Shown: positions 1 through 9,108, counted from the stretch's first letter. The stretch is DNA of 37,682 nucleotides from Chloroflexota bacterium (GCA_009692745.1 SHYO01000023.1:1-37682), one strand, 5' to 3'. Numbers and translations: made by a program. Notes: a model not told the origin generated them from the sequence alone.

Positions 1-105
1 GTAGTAGCTCCGACTACCGGTTGTGTCTCGAATAAGTTGGCTGACAAGGTCACGGCCGATGAAATAGCCATGAGAAACACTTACAGAAAGCTCTTCGAGC
101 AATAG
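1..105 (+). CDS. Possible 3' end of an unidentified gene
   Basis: The frame is open from the first base of the window to a TAG at 103-105, giving about 34 residues with no recognisable motif. It could be the C-terminus of a gene that begins outside the window, lying upstream of infC. A frame this short can be open by chance, so this is weak. Bases 106-206 hold nothing I recognise. Confidence 0.2.
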   Translation, partial: VVAPTTGCVSNKLADKVTADEIAMRNTYRKLFEQ

Positions 106-206
106 GATTTCGTCAACCCTGGAAAACAGGCTATGGAGATGGATTATAGTGCGAGGTCAGGCTCGTGCGCAAAATCATGACGGACACCCCGATGTAAAAA
201 CAAAGC

Positions 207-235
207 TTGACGAAAACTCTCACTTATGTTATAAT
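207..235 (+). promoter_or_regulatory. Sigma-70-type promoter of the infC-rpmI-rplT operon
   Basis: A -35 box TTGACG (207-212) and a perfect -10 box TATAAT (230-235) are separated by 17 bp. Transcription would start near 242 and give a short leader of about 55 nt before the infC start. No terminator-like hairpin of the kind used for L20-mediated control was recognised in that leader. Confidence 0.75.
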
Positions 236-297
236 CCTCACCTGCTATTACGATTTTTGGGCGTAGCTTATCTGTCTACAAGTGGGGGGAAGAATCA

Positions 298-807
298 ATT
301 AGCACAGAATATCGCATCAATGACGCGATCCGGGCACGTGAAGTTCGTCTGATTGACGAAAAGGGCAAGCAGGTAGGTATTGTACAAACCAGGGATGCTT
401 TGGCATCAGCCGAAGAACGTGATCTCGATCTGGTTGAGGTTGCCCCAAATGCAAATCCGCCTGTTTGCCGGTTGATGGATTTCGGTAAGTTTCTTTACGA
501 GCAAAATAAGAAACAACGAGAAGCGCGCAAAGCACAAAAAACGGTTGAAGTCAAGGAGATGCGTTTTCGCCCAAAAACCGGCGAGCATGATATTAATTTC
601 AAGCTCAAGCTCGTACGGGATTTTTTGGGTGATGGGTCGAAGGTCAAGATACGGGTTGTGTTTCGTGGGCGGGAGATTTATCACCCGGAATTGGGCACAG
701 AGATCATGTCCCAGGTAACCGAGCGGCTAAAGGATGTGGCTGTCGTCGATCAGGAGCCCCGCCTTGAAGGTCGGAGTCTGTTAATGATTCTCGCTCCGGC
801 TAAATAG
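298..807 (+). CDS. infC: Translation initiation factor IF-3, with a rare ATT start
   Basis: IF-3 binds the 30S subunit, blocks premature 50S joining and proofreads the start codon. The 169-residue protein has the classic N-domain opening (YRINDAIRAREVRLID), the central PPVCRLMDFGKFLYE segment and the C-domain FRPKTGEHDI and VFRGRE segments, and the length is normal for the family. No ATG, GTG or TTG precedes the conserved N-domain: the frame is closed by TAA at 232, and the first TTG (400) would delete a third of the N-domain. ATT at 298 sits 5-8 nt after a G-rich ribosome-binding site (284-292) and matches the AUU start known for infC in E. coli, where IF-3 represses its own translation. The first gene of infC-rpmI-rplT. 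Confidence 0.95.
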   Translation: MSTEYRINDAIRAREVRLIDEKGKQVGIVQTRDALASAEERDLDLVEVAPNANPPVCRLMDFGKFLYEQNKKQREARKAQKTVEVKEMRFRPKTGEHDINFKLKLVRDFLGDGSKVKIRVVFRGREIYHPELGTEIMSQVTERLKDVAVVDQEPRLEGRSLLMILAPAK

Positions 808-893
808 AATGTAAAATTCTGGCGCAGTAGCATACATTTCCCCTTTAACGGCTAATGATGATTCATTACCACGTATGTAGTAAGGAGTCTATT

Positions 894-1112
894 GTGGCGA
901 AGAAAAATAAGATCAAAACGCACAAGGCAACGGCTAAGCGCTTTAAATTGACCGGCACGGGAAAAATAATGCGGACGCGCATTGGCAAGAGCCATTTGCG
1001 GCGTAATAAGCCCCAACGTTTGAAGAACATGTTCGCGAAGTACGTCGAAGTAACCAACGAAGGTGCCAAGAAACGGGTTCGTCGCTTGGCGCCATATCTG
1101 TCTAAATCCTAG
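894..1112 (+). CDS. rpmI: 50S ribosomal protein L35
   Basis: A small, very basic large-subunit protein of 72 residues. The N-terminal AKKNKIKTHKATAKRF, the GTGKIMR turn and the HLRRNK motif are the L35 signature. The start is GTG at 894, six nt after AGGAG (883-887). An upstream in-frame ATG at 855 would add a non-conserved stretch with no ribosome-binding site. It lies between infC and rplT in the usual bacterial order and is presumably co-transcribed with them. Confidence 0.95.
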   Translation: MAKKNKIKTHKATAKRFKLTGTGKIMRTRIGKSHLRRNKPQRLKNMFAKYVEVTNEGAKKRVRRLAPYLSKS

Positions 1113-1143
1113 TAGTTCTATTCTAGTAGAGGTTGAGTGATCT

Positions 1144-1500
1144 ATGCCACGTGTGAAGGGCGGTACCAAAGCACGCCGCGCTCATAATAAAGTTCTCAAA
1201 ATTACGAAAGGGCAATTCGGACGGCGTCACATGCTCTACCGGCGTGCCAAGGAGGCTTCCCTCCACGCCTTGAGCTATGCCACCCGGGACCGTCGTACCC
1301 GTAAGCGGGATTTTCGCCGGTTGTGGATTACGCGCATCAATGCGGCAGCTCGCCTGTTTGGGATGTCTTATAGCCGGCTGATCAATGGCCTAAACGTTGC
1401 CGGGGTGATGTTAGATCGCAAGATATTGGCTGATATGGCGGTTCGCGATCTGCCAGCTTTCGGCAAGGTAACCGAGGTGGCTAAGGCTGCCCTGGCCTGA
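1144..1500 (+). CDS. rplT: 50S ribosomal protein L20
   Basis: A 118-residue 23S-rRNA-binding assembly protein, of normal length. It opens [19 protein letters not shown] and carries the long basic helix with [14 protein letters not shown], then the conserved [15 protein letters not shown] segment. It sits 31 bp after rpmI with a GAGG-type ribosome-binding site. L20 represses its own operon in several bacteria; no operator structure was identified here. A hairpin terminator follows. Confidence 0.96.
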   Translation: MPRVKGGTKARRAHNKVLKITKGQFGRRHMLYRRAKEASLHALSYATRDRRTRKRDFRRLWITRINAAARLFGMSYSRLINGLNVAGVMLDRKILADMAVRDLPAFGKVTEVAKAALA

Positions 1501-1524
1501 TCTTTGCCTTAAAATCCGTTTGCG

Positions 1525-1555
1525 AAGGAGCGACATAGGGTCGCTCCTTATTTGT
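1525..1555 (+). terminator. Rho-independent-like terminator after rplT
   Basis: A perfect 10-bp stem (1525-1534 with 1540-1549, AAGGAGCGAC against GTCGCTCCTT) encloses the 5-nt loop ATAGG and is followed by ATTTGT. The T tract is short, so read-through into the methyltransferase gene, which starts only a few bases later, is likely. Confidence 0.6.
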
Positions 1556-1557
1556 CT

Positions 1558-2355
1558 ATGCCTACCTCAGACTTATTAATTAGCAGCCCTGCTAATTCCC
1601 AGGTAAAATTTGTCCGCAGTCTTTTAGAACAGAAGCGGGCCCGGTATCATGCGGGTCTATTCGTCCTCGAAGGGGTGCGCCTGGTGGAAGAGGCCTTGCG
1701 CTGGGGCCGGGGCCTGGAGTTGGTGTTATTCAGCCAGGATTTACTTACCACTGAACGAGGGCGGGAGTTGCAGGCTGCCGCTCAAAGCAACGGCGCCCGT
1801 ACTGTGGAAGTCGCATCCCAGGTATTAGAGCGGCTGAGCTCCACTGTGACACCCCAGGGTGTATTAGCCGTCCATACGATGCTTTCGTGGTCACCTCAGC
1901 CTAACCCGCGCCTGACCGTCTATTTGGATGCCCTACAGGATCCGGGAAACTTAGGGACCATATTACGCACGTGTGAAGCGGCGGGCGTCGATCAGGTAAT
2001 ATTGGGGCCTGGGACCGTGGATTTATACAACCCGAAAGTGGTGCGGGCTGCTATGGGGGCCCACTTCCGCCTTCCCAGCTACGAAGCGAGCCCGGACCAC
2101 CTGGTGGAACGTTTGGCAGGCGTGCCATTTTACCTGGCAACTGCCCAGGGCGGCAGGCCATATACAGAGGTGGATTGGCGGCTGCCTGCAGTTTTGATCA
2201 TCGGTAATGAAGGGCACGGTCCTGGGCTGGGTGCTCGGGCGGTGGCTACCGCTCCGGTCCATATCCCTATGGCCCAGCCGGTAGATTCACTCAATGCAGC
2301 CACAGCCACGGCTATTATCCTTTTTGAAGCCCGGCGACAACGGGGGATATTATGA
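1558..2355 (+). CDS. TrmH/SpoU-family RNA 2'-O-ribose methyltransferase
   Basis: Transfers a methyl group from S-adenosylmethionine to a ribose 2'-OH of rRNA or tRNA. An N-terminal substrate-binding domain (EQKRARYHAGLFVLEGVRLV) precedes the SPOUT catalytic domain. Its three motifs are present: DALQDPGNLGTILRTCEAAG, LIIGNEGHGPG and VDSLNAATATAI, which form the knotted SAM site and hold the conserved Asn and Ser. The 265-residue length is typical of 23S rRNA methyltransferases of the TsnR/RlmB type; the exact target nucleotide cannot be read. ATG 1558 lacks a clear ribosome-binding site, and a TTG at 1552 is an alternative start. It overlaps the next gene by ATGA. Confidence 0.88.
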   Translation: MPTSDLLISSPANSQVKFVRSLLEQKRARYHAGLFVLEGVRLVEEALRWGRGLELVLFSQDLLTTERGRELQAAAQSNGARTVEVASQVLERLSSTVTPQGVLAVHTMLSWSPQPNPRLTVYLDALQDPGNLGTILRTCEAAGVDQVILGPGTVDLYNPKVVRAAMGAHFRLPSYEASPDHLVERLAGVPFYLATAQGGRPYTEVDWRLPAVLIIGNEGHGPGLGARAVATAPVHIPMAQPVDSLNAATATAIILFEARRQRGIL

Positions 2356-3311
2356 ATGCGGCACCGATATTAGGGGAAGGCTGGGATCCTGCCATTAGGG
2401 AGCAGCTTGAGCGGGTGATTGCTTACTATGGCCGGGGGGGGCCGGGTTATGACCCACAACGCCCGCCGGCGGCGGCCTTCGATTGGGACGAAACTGTCCT
2501 GGAACATGATATCGGCGATGCCGTGTTGTTTTATCAGATCGATGCGCTGGCTTTTAAATGGGAGTTGCCGGAATTTTGGCAGTTAATTCCCCCTGATCTG
2601 CGCCAGCAATGGCAGGATATCGGGCGCCCCTTGTGGAAATTGGGACCGGGGGAAGTCCCAAATCACCCCGCCTATGCAGAATACCTGGCGATCGGTTATC
2701 AGCTCTTCCATGATATGCTGGTAGCGCCCCGCCAAATTGGTTATCCCTGGTTTACCCAAGTTCTGGCAGGCTTCACCGTGGATGAGGTAATAGCCCTGAG
2801 CGATGCGACCTTCCGGCGCGAGAGCGCCTGGGCGCTGGGGCGCCGCCCAATCGTCCCTGAAGTAAGCGTGCGGCAAGGGGTGCGGTTGCGTCCTACCATG
2901 GTGCGCTTGCTGCGGCTCTTGGCGGCGGCGGGGTTCCAAGTCTGGGTGGTATCTGCCACCAACCGGTGGACAGTACAGACTGTCGCTGCTCGGGTGGGGA
3001 TTCCACCGGAACGGGTAATTGGGATGGAAACCGAGGTCTATGAAGGGCGGATCACTACCCGGTTGGTGGAACCGGCGCCGTATTATGAAGGTAAAAGCGC
3101 GGCGCTGCTGTCCCGGTTAGGGCCGGCCCGGCTGATTCTGGCAGCAGGCGACAGCCCTAGTGACGAATCCATGATTTCCCTGGCTGAGGCAGTACGTTTG
3201 GTAATTAACCCGCGGGATGTGGCGCTCCGCGCCCGCTGTGCCGCCGCTTGCGAGCGCGGAGAACCCTGGCTAATCCATCCCGCCTTTGATATGGCAGCCG
3301 TGGAACGCTAG
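2352..3311 (+). CDS. HAD-superfamily phosphatase, phosphoserine/phosphorylcholine phosphatase-like
   Basis: A 319-residue hydrolase with the HAD motifs in order. Motif I is FDWDET (nucleophile D44 and acid D46), motif II is the serine in VVSATN (S201), and motif IV is GDSPSDE (D267, D271). The long insert between motifs I and II is a helical cap of the C1 type, as in phosphoserine and phosphorylcholine phosphatases. No signal peptide is visible, so it is probably cytosolic. The start codon overlaps the methyltransferase stop (ATGA), implying translational coupling, though no functional link is obvious. The substrate cannot be told from sequence. Confidence 0.75.
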   Translation: MNAAPILGEGWDPAIREQLERVIAYYGRGGPGYDPQRPPAAAFDWDETVLEHDIGDAVLFYQIDALAFKWELPEFWQLIPPDLRQQWQDIGRPLWKLGPGEVPNHPAYAEYLAIGYQLFHDMLVAPRQIGYPWFTQVLAGFTVDEVIALSDATFRRESAWALGRRPIVPEVSVRQGVRLRPTMVRLLRLLAAAGFQVWVVSATNRWTVQTVAARVGIPPERVIGMETEVYEGRITTRLVEPAPYYEGKSAALLSRLGPARLILAAGDSPSDESMISLAEAVRLVINPRDVALRARCAAACERGEPWLIHPAFDMAAVER

Positions 3312-3374
3312 AGGACGGGGAACGCTCCTGGCTTTATCCGCGCCGCGAATACTATATTGCCCGCCGGCCGCTGT

Positions 3375-6362
3375 CTATTTAGCCATATTGGCCAGGGCAT
3401 CAAATGCCGGCCGGTGGCTCCAATCTGACCGCACGAGACCGAAAGCGGCTTTCTCATCGGCGGCGCCGGAGACTGGGGCAAAATTCAAGTTCCAGACAAA
3501 CATCGTGCCAACCCAGCCCCAATTCTGGGCCATTTGGAAGGCCTTCACCAGCCAATCGGCCTGTTTCTGCTCCGTATTGGTCGCTGCATATTCATAGCCG
3601 TGGGCGGGGCCAACTCCCAGGTGATCCACCGTGGCCCAACCGAATTCCGTAACCCATATCTTTTTGCGGCTATCTCCATATACGGCCATGATGTTGCGGT
3701 AGCCTTCCATAGTGCCGCGGAAGAAGAAGCTAGGGTGTCCTTTAAAGCCTGAGGCGGCCGGATCTGACCAGGTTTGCCAGTCGGCATCGGGCGGATTATT
3801 GAACCCGGATGGGTGGGCTCCCACGGCATCACAGAAATTCGCCAACCCCAACTGATACATCTGCTCCAGGTAGGAACGGTCATCCATAGCGATACTGCCA
3901 TCGTTGACGCCGGTGGGTGTCAGTGCGCCACTAATCACCACCGCATTGGGATCGGCATTTTTCACGGCGACGTAGGCGCGCTTGAGCAATTCTATATAGG
4001 CTCTTGGGGAGATGCGCCCTCCCTGTCCGCCCCATTCATACCACAGATTCTGTTCGTTCCATATTTCATAAGCCCCAACCCGTCCGCTAAAATGGGAGGC
4101 CAGCGCTGACATAAAGTCACCGTAATCCTGGGGATTAGCAGGTGGACCCTCAACGCTGAAATCAGTATCACCAGGACGCGCCCAGCGTGGCGCCTTGACC
4201 ACACTGAACATCACCCGAATCCCTGCTGCATTGGCGTTACTCACCAGAGTATCCAGCGCACCGAAATCATACTGCCCCTTGTTAGGCTCATACCGTTTCC
4301 ACTCCACTTGCTGCTTGACCCAGTGGAAGCCCAATTGCTGTACCGCTCCCAAGATACGGCCGTGGTTGCCGTCGGACATCATATCTGCCTGGACTCCATA
4401 ATCAACACCGCCGCCCAGAACTCGCGGCGGTGGCGCCGCTGCAACCGGAGCGGGGACGGGCGTAGCCGTTACAGCGCCCTGCACCGTTCCGCCGCCAGTA
4501 TTGGCCAGGGCGGTCGGCGCCGCGGTATTGGTGGGTTTAGGCGTAGGTGTGGGTGTATTGCTGGGTAAGGGTGTGGGTGTATTGGTCGGCGTAGACGTAG
4601 GGGAAGGCGTGGCCGTGGGCGTGCTGGTAGGAGCCAGCACGTTCAGCTTCAAGGATTGGCCTTGATTTGATACGGTCAATCCTCCATCGGTGGAAAGATC
4701 TGCCCGGACCAGGTAATTCCCTGGCAGGTTGGTCTGCCAGGAGAAGGCTGCTGCCTCGGGTCCCCGGGTAGCTTGCAGCACGGGTTTGCCTTGCTCATCC
4801 ACAATCGTCCAGCGGATAGCCATCTGGTTCGGCAGAGCCGGTGGCTGCGCTGCATTCAGGAAGGCCTGCACGACATCCCAGGCGCGAGGATCACTGCCCG
4901 CATCCAATAACCCGGTGATAAAGACACCAGCCAGGTGATAATTTGAGGCCAGCGCCAGGTGCGTCCCCAGGCTGGCCGCATCCTCCAGCCAGACAGTGTG
5001 TTTCTGTTGGCCCGTATCGGTATACGTAAAGAAGTAGGTCTGAGCCGCGGGATCGTATTTTAAGGTCGCACTGCCAAATCCAGGCAGGTCCAATTCTACA
5101 TTTTTACCGGCTACCAGATCAGATGGGGTTTTGATGGCGACGTTTAGGGCCGGCGCTAGCGCCTCCTGGAAGGCTTTGAAAAGAACTTTCTCGGTGGCGG
5201 CAGCGCCGGAAATATCCTGGCCGCCGATACGCAACATAAGAGAAAGTTTGCGCCGGTCAACCAGGCGCACCGCTTCATTCAACATGGTCTCGACTGCCCC
5301 CCCTGGGGCAAAGCTAGTGGGGGAATCCGGTGTGCGTAGCACAATCTGATCGGCGACTTCGCCTAACTTCGCCCAATCGTAGCCCCCGCTATCCAGCCGG
5401 CCGTCGCGGCCCACTTGGGACGGTGGCAGGATTAGAGCTAAGCTCTTTTGCTGGGTGTGCAGTGCCTGGGCCAGGTCTTGGGCAAAGGTTGTGAATTGCT
5501 GCCGCAATGCAGGATCAACCTGGCGATAGTCGATAGCCAGGCCGGCAGCATTATTATTGGTAATTTGTGCCGCCAATGCCTTGACATGCGTATTGCGCCA
5601 GTCGTCCTTCGTCAATATGTTATTTAGCCAATCACTGCGAACTACCCCATTTACCACATTTGTGCTGGCAAGCAGGCCCTTGGGGGATCCCGTTCCGTTG
5701 GCTGCACCACCCCGGGTGGAGGTAACACTGCCTTCCTCCCCGTCCAGCACCAGACTATTCACGTAAACCTGAGAAATGCGCTGCGCGGTCGCGGGCGGTA
5801 TTTCCTGTCCGGCAGCCAGGTTACTGCTGACCTGTAGCTGCCCTTTAGAGCTATGCAGCAGGATCAGGCCGGGGGGCAGCGTTCCCATTTCTGCCACCAG
5901 TTGATTGTTTTCAACCCGGTTGGGAAGGAACTTCCACTGTGCCCCCTCCCAGGCGTAGAGATCCTGTTGATTTACAGGTTGTGTGGGATTTGCCAGAGAG
6001 ATATTGATAACGGCTGGGGAGCCTGCTGTGCCGGAAGTCTGGATTTCGGTAAATGCGCCGACCTGCTCATACCCCCCAGGAAGCGCTGCCGGTAAATTCG
6101 CGGTCTGAGATAGGCGCAGATAAGTCGGGTTGTTTACCGTTCCGGCAGGTATCTGCAAGGTGACGCCGTTCCCTTGAATCTGGCCGCCACGTTGGTCGAT
6201 GCGGGTATAATCCCGATAACGCCACCGATCTATCAGTCCGACAGGCGGCGCCAGGAGGGTCAGCAGCACCAGGAGCGGCACAAGGCCAAAATAAACCAGG
6301 CGTTGGGATATAGGACGGCGCAGGCGCTCCACAATTGTCGCCCTGGTATTTGCAGCAAACAT
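3375..6362 (-). CDS. Large extracellular two-domain glycosidase-like protein, with degenerate GH18-like and clan-A GH domains
   Basis: A 995-residue exported protein. A basic N-terminus and hydrophobic segment (residues 20-45) act as signal or anchor. A beta-rich region follows, then a barrel-like region (about 190-410) resembling GH18/YaaH proteins, but the expected catalytic D-x-E position reads D278-Y279-R280, so this domain probably does not hydrolyse. Residues 575-640 are a Ser/Thr/Pro linker. The C-terminal domain is a clan-A glycosidase (GH5/GH39 type) with acid/base E770 in EIWNEQN and nucleophile E906 in VTEFGWA. The start is supported by AGGAGG ten nt upstream. It is convergent with the HAD gene and divergent from the S8 protease. 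The polysaccharide target is unknown. Confidence 0.72.
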   Translation of the reverse strand: MFAANTRATIVERLRRPISQRLVYFGLVPLLVLLTLLAPPVGLIDRWRYRDYTRIDQRGGQIQGNGVTLQIPAGTVNNPTYLRLSQTANLPAALPGGYEQVGAFTEIQTSGTAGSPAVINISLANPTQPVNQQDLYAWEGAQWKFLPNRVENNQLVAEMGTLPPGLILLHSSKGQLQVSSNLAAGQEIPPATAQRISQVYVNSLVLDGEEGSVTSTRGGAANGTGSPKGLLASTNVVNGVVRSDWLNNILTKDDWRNTHVKALAAQITNNNAAGLAIDYRQVDPALRQQFTTFAQDLAQALHTQQKSLALILPPSQVGRDGRLDSGGYDWAKLGEVADQIVLRTPDSPTSFAPGGAVETMLNEAVRLVDRRKLSLMLRIGGQDISGAAATEKVLFKAFQEALAPALNVAIKTPSDLVAGKNVELDLPGFGSATLKYDPAAQTYFFTYTDTGQQKHTVWLEDAASLGTHLALASNYHLAGVFITGLLDAGSDPRAWDVVQAFLNAAQPPALPNQMAIRWTIVDEQGKPVLQATRGPEAAAFSWQTNLPGNYLVRADLSTDGGLTVSNQGQSLKLNVLAPTSTPTATPSPTSTPTNTPTPLPSNTPTPTPKPTNTAAPTALANTGGGTVQGAVTATPVPAPVAAAPPPRVLGGGVDYGVQADMMSDGNHGRILGAVQQLGFHWVKQQVEWKRYEPNKGQYDFGALDTLVSNANAAGIRVMFSVVKAPRWARPGDTDFSVEGPPANPQDYGDFMSALASHFSGRVGAYEIWNEQNLWYEWGGQGGRISPRAYIELLKRAYVAVKNADPNAVVISGALTPTGVNDGSIAMDDRSYLEQMYQLGLANFCDAVGAHPSGFNNPPDADWQTWSDPAASGFKGHPSFFFRGTMEGYRNIMAVYGDSRKKIWVTEFGWATVDHLGVGPAHGYEYAATNTEQKQADWLVKAFQMAQNWGWVGTMFVWNLNFAPVSGAADEKAAFGLVRSDWSHRPAFDALANMAK

Positions 6363-6403
6363 GGCTAAGTTTCCTCCTGGATATAACCCACCAACAAAAG
6401 CTT

Positions 6404-6433
6404 ATTCTATCATAACCTGGGAGGGCGTAGCAA
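6404..6433 (-). promoter_or_regulatory. Candidate promoter of the large glycosidase gene
   Basis: On the minus strand, TTGCTA (6433-6428) and TAGAAT (6409-6404) are 18 bp apart, with a TGA just before the -10 that resembles an extended -10. Transcription would start about 35 nt before the gene. It is arranged divergently from the protease promoter. Confidence 0.5.
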
Positions 6434-6460
6434 ATCCGCATTTTAATCATCCACCAAATG

Positions 6461-6489
6461 TTGACGTCTGCTAAGGCACCGATTACAAT
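6461..6489 (+). promoter_or_regulatory. Promoter of the S8 protease gene
   Basis: TTGACG (6461-6466) and TACAAT (6484-6489) are separated by exactly 17 bp. The predicted start near 6496 gives a 45-nt leader before the ATG at 6540. Confidence 0.65.
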
Positions 6490-6539
6490 AGATAAAGCTG
6501 GAATTATGTGAAATCAGAAGGAAATTCTTAAAGTATCCT

Positions 6540-9047
6540 ATGACGCGATTAAAAGTATGGCTTGTTTGCCTGGGAGTATTATTGCTAGTAATGGGCATCT
6601 GGCATTTCGGCACGGTGCGGGCGGCGCCACCGCTGCCACAGGTGGCGCCGGCCCCTCTTACAATGGAGGCATTGCCGCCGAAAATTAGCCGCGAACTGCT
6701 TAAACAACCACGAGAGATAGGAGTAGCTCGCCCCGGGTCACCTGCCAGACTGACAGGGTGGTCTACCTGGCTGAATGATTCCTTTGAAGGGGATTTTCCC
6801 GGAAGTTGGCAGATTTTCGATACCACCAATAATATCTATCTCTGGGGACAGCGTGATTGCCGCGCTGCTATCGGACAATATGGCTTGTGGGCTATGGGAG
6901 GGGGCGCAACCGGCAGCCTTTTGACCTGCGGTAGCGACTATCCAATCAATACTACATCCTGGCTGCTTTCGGCGCCATTAGATCTACGTCAGGTTACGGA
7001 TGGTGAAGTGCGATTTAAGCTCTGGTTTGATTCCAAATACCAGGTCGATTACCTGACCTGGGGCGTATCCATAGATGACGTTTTTTATGTGGTGGCAGGT
7101 GGTTATAGCGGTTCTTCGCGAGGTATAGAGGGCAACGACGATGGCTGGGTGGATACCAGCTTCTCATTGCGGCATGTAGGACCTTTAGGAAATGTTACCG
7201 GACAACCTCGGGTTACGCTCATCTGGCGCTTCGATAGTAGGACCCATGCTACCCCCTTGGAAGGAGTGTTTCTGGATGACGTGAATGTCCAGGCTTATCA
7301 ACCGGAACCGCTTGCGACGTCCACGCCCGGCCCCACGCTGCGGATTGCCGGGATTCAGGCTACTGGGGAAGATGAATTCGCCGCCATCTACAACGGTGGA
7401 GATCAACTCGCCAACCTGGCGGGCTGGACCTTGCGCGCGGTTGGTAGTGGCCAGCCGAATTTCACCTTTCCACCTGGGTATATCCTCGCGGCGGGGGCGC
7501 GGGAGCGTGTACATAGTGGCCCGGCGGCTTCCATCTCCGGCAGTGGCCTGATCTGGTCCAACGTCTTTACCTGGGGAGATATATCCGGTCGTGGAGAGTT
7601 GCGTGATAGCCAGGGTAACCTGGTGCATAATTACTGCTACCCGGCAGGCTGCCAGGATGGCGTCACCCCCACAGCTACCCCTACTGCTACGCCTACGAAC
7701 CGTCCGGTACACTCTCAAATCTATTTACCCATCGTACGCCGCAATTTTATTCCGCAACGTGTGCCGAACGACCCATTTTTCGCCTCTTACCAATGGAACC
7801 TTAGGGCCATCAATGCTCCCTCCGCCTGGGCGATTTCCACCGGCTCATCTGCTAATGTGGTTGCCATCCTGGATACAGGCATGGATATGACACATCCCGA
7901 TTTGGCAGGCCGCACCGTAGATAGCTATGATTTCGTCAATAATGATGAGAATCCGGCAGATGATAATGGTCATGGGACACATATTGCCGGAGTAGTTGGA
8001 GCAATTACTAACAATGGTACCGGGGTCGCCGGGTTAGATTGGGCTACCCGGCTGATGCCGGTCAAGGTCTTGGACGATAAAAATTCAGGATCCGTCTCCA
8101 AGGTAGCAGCGGCGATCACCTGGGCGGTAGATCACGGGGCGCGCGTCATCAACTTGAGTTTGGGTACCCTTGCATCCAGCCAAACGCTGGAACAGGCAGT
8201 CGAATATGCCTGGAACCACGGAGCCATTGTCGTAGCGGCCGCCGGCAATTCCTACCAGAATGGGAACCCGATTATTTATCCGGCTGCTTATCAACATGTC
8301 GTGGCAGTTGGGGCTACGGGTGTTAATGATGAGATTACCCCCTATTCTGAACAGAGGGATTATCTAGATGTCGTTGCTCCCGGTGGGGTAGCTTTGTCCA
8401 GTACGGATGCTGATGACAGCCATTGGATTACCAGCACCTACTTCCGGCTGGCAGATGTCTTTTTCCCGACCCTGGGGTATAACCGGCTCTCAGGTACATC
8501 CCAGGCTACGCCGCACGTAGCGGCTCTCGCCTCTTTGATTTGGGCGGTTAACCCAGATCTAACCAATGCCCAGGTGGTGCGCGTCATCCAGGTGGCGGCC
8601 CATGATTTGGGGGCAACAGGCTGGGATACGACTTTCGGCTACGGCCGGATCGATGTAGAGGCGGCTTTACGCCTGGCGCCCGGGGGAGCGGCTTTGAATT
8701 TACCTGCCACCGCCCGACGCAAATATTCCGCTGTGGCCCTGAATCAAACCCGGGTGAGCCAACTGGCGCAAGGACAAATCGGCGCGGAAATGCTGATAGG
8801 GCTGCAGCGGGGGGCAGAGCGGTTATCTGTACAGCGGGCGAGCCAACTCCGCTTGGCTTTAGATCTGGCCGGGTTTGAAATATTAGGAGAAATCCCCCAG
8901 TTGCATATTCTTCGTGTTCGTAAGACAACCGCCGGAGCGGCATTACATTTGCCAGAGTTGGCATTTATAGAGCCAGATAGCCCAGTTACCGGTTTGCCGG
9001 TCAGCATAGCTTCAATCAGGAACAATACCTCCGCGCTGTTACCTTAA
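6540..9047 (+). CDS. Secreted subtilisin-like (S8) serine protease with an N-terminal lamin-tail domain
   Basis: An 835-residue exported protein. A signal peptide (residues 1-29, ending near VRA) leads to a jelly-roll-like region of about 200 residues with several Cys. A lamin-tail domain follows (LRIAGIQATGEDEFAAIYN, then LAGWTLRAVG and RVHSGP), then a short PT linker and the motif IYLPIVRR. The peptidase domain spans about 415-690 with D445 in AILDTGMDMTHPDLAG, H478 in NGHGTH, oxyanion N570 in AAGNS and nucleophile S654 in GTSQATPH. A C-terminal 150-residue tail is unassigned. The protein is probably cell-surface or released and degrades extracellular protein. No clear ribosome-binding site precedes ATG 6540. 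It has its own promoter and is divergent from the glycosidase. Confidence 0.88.
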   Translation: MTRLKVWLVCLGVLLLVMGIWHFGTVRAAPPLPQVAPAPLTMEALPPKISRELLKQPREIGVARPGSPARLTGWSTWLNDSFEGDFPGSWQIFDTTNNIYLWGQRDCRAAIGQYGLWAMGGGATGSLLTCGSDYPINTTSWLLSAPLDLRQVTDGEVRFKLWFDSKYQVDYLTWGVSIDDVFYVVAGGYSGSSRGIEGNDDGWVDTSFSLRHVGPLGNVTGQPRVTLIWRFDSRTHATPLEGVFLDDVNVQAYQPEPLATSTPGPTLRIAGIQATGEDEFAAIYNGGDQLANLAGWTLRAVGSGQPNFTFPPGYILAAGARERVHSGPAASISGSGLIWSNVFTWGDISGRGELRDSQGNLVHNYCYPAGCQDGVTPTATPTATPTNRPVHSQIYLPIVRRNFIPQRVPNDPFFASYQWNLRAINAPSAWAISTGSSANVVAILDTGMDMTHPDLAGRTVDSYDFVNNDENPADDNGHGTHIAGVVGAITNNGTGVAGLDWATRLMPVKVLDDKNSGSVSKVAAAITWAVDHGARVINLSLGTLASSQTLEQAVEYAWNHGAIVVAAAGNSYQNGNPIIYPAAYQHVVAVGATGVNDEITPYSEQRDYLDVVAPGGVALSSTDADDSHWITSTYFRLADVFFPTLGYNRLSGTSQATPHVAALASLIWAVNPDLTNAQVVRVIQVAAHDLGATGWDTTFGYGRIDVEAALRLAPGGAALNLPATARRKYSAVALNQTRVSQLAQGQIGAEMLIGLQRGAERLSVQRASQLRLALDLAGFEILGEIPQLHILRVRKTTAGAALHLPELAFIEPDSPVTGLPVSIASIRNNTSALLP

Positions 9048-9079
9048 CTACATCTTAACTCTCATAGCCCTAAAACCCA

Positions 9080-9108
9080 TTGACATATTAACTTTCTTAC
9101 AATACAAT
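9080..9108 (+). promoter_or_regulatory. Promoter upstream of the 9288 secreted-protein gene
   Basis: A perfect TTGACA (9080-9085) and TACAAT (9103-9108) are 17 bp apart. Transcription from about 9115 gives a leader of about 170 nt. Nothing else is recognised in 9048-9287. Confidence 0.65.
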
